Part shown: positions 5,361-6,084 of the stretch, one piece after another | How positions within the stretch are numbered: position 1 is the first letter of the stretch | Layout: every line of letters starts with the position of its first letter | From: Ruminiclostridium sp. | Lineage (GTDB): Bacteria > Bacillota > Clostridia > Oscillospirales > Oscillospiraceae | Direction: 5' to 3' | DNA length: 6,084 nt | Assembly: GCA_017560855.1 (NCBI GenBank) | Contig: JAFZEB010000213.1 | Span: 1 to 6,084 of the forward strand | The notes under the pieces: generated by a model | Database searches by the model: none | Told to the model about the DNA's origin: nothing | What the model saw: the letters and a program-made list of their open reading frames with translations, nothing else | Position numbers and translations under genes: made by a program

Positions 5361-6084
5361 ATGATCGACAAACACAACGTGCACATGGACGAAGCCAGAA
5401 ACCGCTGCGTCCTGGTGGGCCTGAGCGCCTACAGCCTGCCCCGGGAGGACAACGCCACCGAGACCTCCCTGGAAGAGCTGGCCGCCCTGGTGGAGACCGC
5501 CGGCGGCGAATCTGTGGGTATGATCCTGCAGAACCGTGACACCCCCGAGGCCCGCACCTTCATCGGCGAGGGCAAGGTGTGGGAGGTCAAGGAACTGGTC
5601 CAGGCCCAGGGGGCCGACATGGTGGTCTTTGACAACGAGCTCTCCCCCTCCCAGCAGAGAGTCCTCACCGAGGACATCGGCGTGCAGGTTATTGACCGTG
5701 CTGGTCTGATCCTGGACATCTTCGCCCAGCGAGCCCGGACCCGTGAGGGCCGCCTGCAGGTGGAACTGGCCCAGTACAAGTACCTGCTGCCCCGTCTGAC
5801 GGGCATGTGGGGCCATCTGGTCCGCCAGACCGCCTCCGGCGGCAAGTCCCCCATCGGTACCCGTGGTCCCGGTGAGACCCAGCTGGAGACCGACCGCCGT
5901 CACATCCGCAGAAAGATCTCCAAGCTGGCCGAGGACCTGGAGGAGGTACGCCGGGTCCGTGCCGTTCAGCGTGACCGACGGGAGAAGAACGAGGTCCCTG
6001 TGGTGGCTATCGTGGGCTACACCAATGCGGGTAAGTCCACCCTGCTAAACGCCCTCACCGGAGCAGGCATTCCTGCCCGGAACC
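5361..6084 (+). CDS. hflX: GTPase HflX, 5' part (first 241 residues)
   Basis: HflX is a ribosome-binding GTPase that acts on the large subunit and splits stalled or stress-inactivated 70S ribosomes. The frame is open from ATG 5361 to the end of the window, so the C-terminal part of the G domain is missing. Visible features in order: the N-terminal HflX domain (roughly residues 10-120) with FIGEGKVWEV and the F-D-N-E-L-S-P-S-Q-Q-R segment; RTREGRLQVELAQ leading into the helical linker; the signature GPGETQLETDRR (169-180); a charged coiled region; and the P-loop GYTNAGKST (219-227, Lys225). These identify HflX with little doubt. The start has a near-perfect ribosome binding site, AAAGGAGGAT (5347-5356), whose GGAGG ends 6 bases before the ATG. 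Its promoter is not obvious: only 56 bases separate the upstream repeat from the start codon. Confidence 0.97.
   Translation, partial: MIDKHNVHMDEARNRCVLVGLSAYSLPREDNATETSLEELAALVETAGGESVGMILQNRDTPEARTFIGEGKVWEVKELVQAQGADMVVFDNELSPSQQRVLTEDIGVQVIDRAGLILDIFAQRARTREGRLQVELAQYKYLLPRLTGMWGHLVRQTASGGKSPIGTRGPGETQLETDRRHIRRKISKLAEDLEEVRRVRAVQRDRREKNEVPVVAIVGYTNAGKSTLLNALTGAGIPARN

Noticed and set aside
5325..5903. Antisense open frame (192 codons) opposite hflX
   Set aside because: Opposite a clearly conserved HflX coding region; Gly/Leu-rich shadow.
1..6084. CRISPR array, tRNA, rRNA or transposase gene
   Set aside because: No regularly spaced direct repeats, no clover-leaf with CCA-proximal features, no rRNA blocks and no transposase motif were seen on either strand.

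Overview
The window is a GC-rich stretch of bacterial chromosome in which every recognisable gene lies on the + strand. The gene content (AddAB rather than RecBCD, a zinc-type L31, HflX, strong AGGAGG-type ribosome binding sites), the heavy use of G/C-ending codons, and an intergenic repeat style I associate with gut Clostridia together suggest a Gram-positive anaerobe of the Oscillospiraceae/Ruminococcaceae type. That placement is inference; no rRNA gene is present to settle it.

Layout. Positions 2-544 hold the 3' end of addB, ending in the CxxC-x5-C part of its iron-sulfur clasp. It overlaps addA (522-4094), a complete helicase-nuclease subunit with all superfamily 1A helicase motifs and an intact RecB-type nuclease site. 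Together they encode the recombination and repair machine for double-strand breaks. A short AT-rich gap (4095-4214) carries a strong promoter with A/T tracts upstream and a small hairpin at the expected start of the transcript. It drives rpmE (4215-4418, ribosomal protein bL31), which is closed by a textbook intrinsic terminator (4435-4461).

The next 140 bases have no convincing gene. They contain a compact dyad (11-bp helix, internal loop, 6-bp helix capped by GAAA) and possible alternative pairings that reach the ribosome binding site of the following gene. That gene (4602-5102) encodes a small flavin-reductase-like, FMN-binding split-barrel protein. A 258-base gap follows. It is mostly filled by a palindromic element of about 184 bp (5121-5304) whose two arms are inverted, diverged copies of the same three-way-junction fold, and it looks like a miniature non-coding mobile or REP-type repeat. 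The window ends inside hflX (5361 onward), a ribosome-associated GTPase, cut just after its P-loop.

The genes do not form one pathway. addBA is a translationally coupled operon, rpmE is an independent transcription unit, and the flavin reductase and hflX are probably separate genes now separated by the repeat. The coding part is ordinary housekeeping sequence. The parts most worth a second look are the two non-coding stretches, 4462-4601 and 5121-5304. I saw no evidence of a defence system, CRISPR array, tRNA, rRNA or insertion sequence with a transposase.
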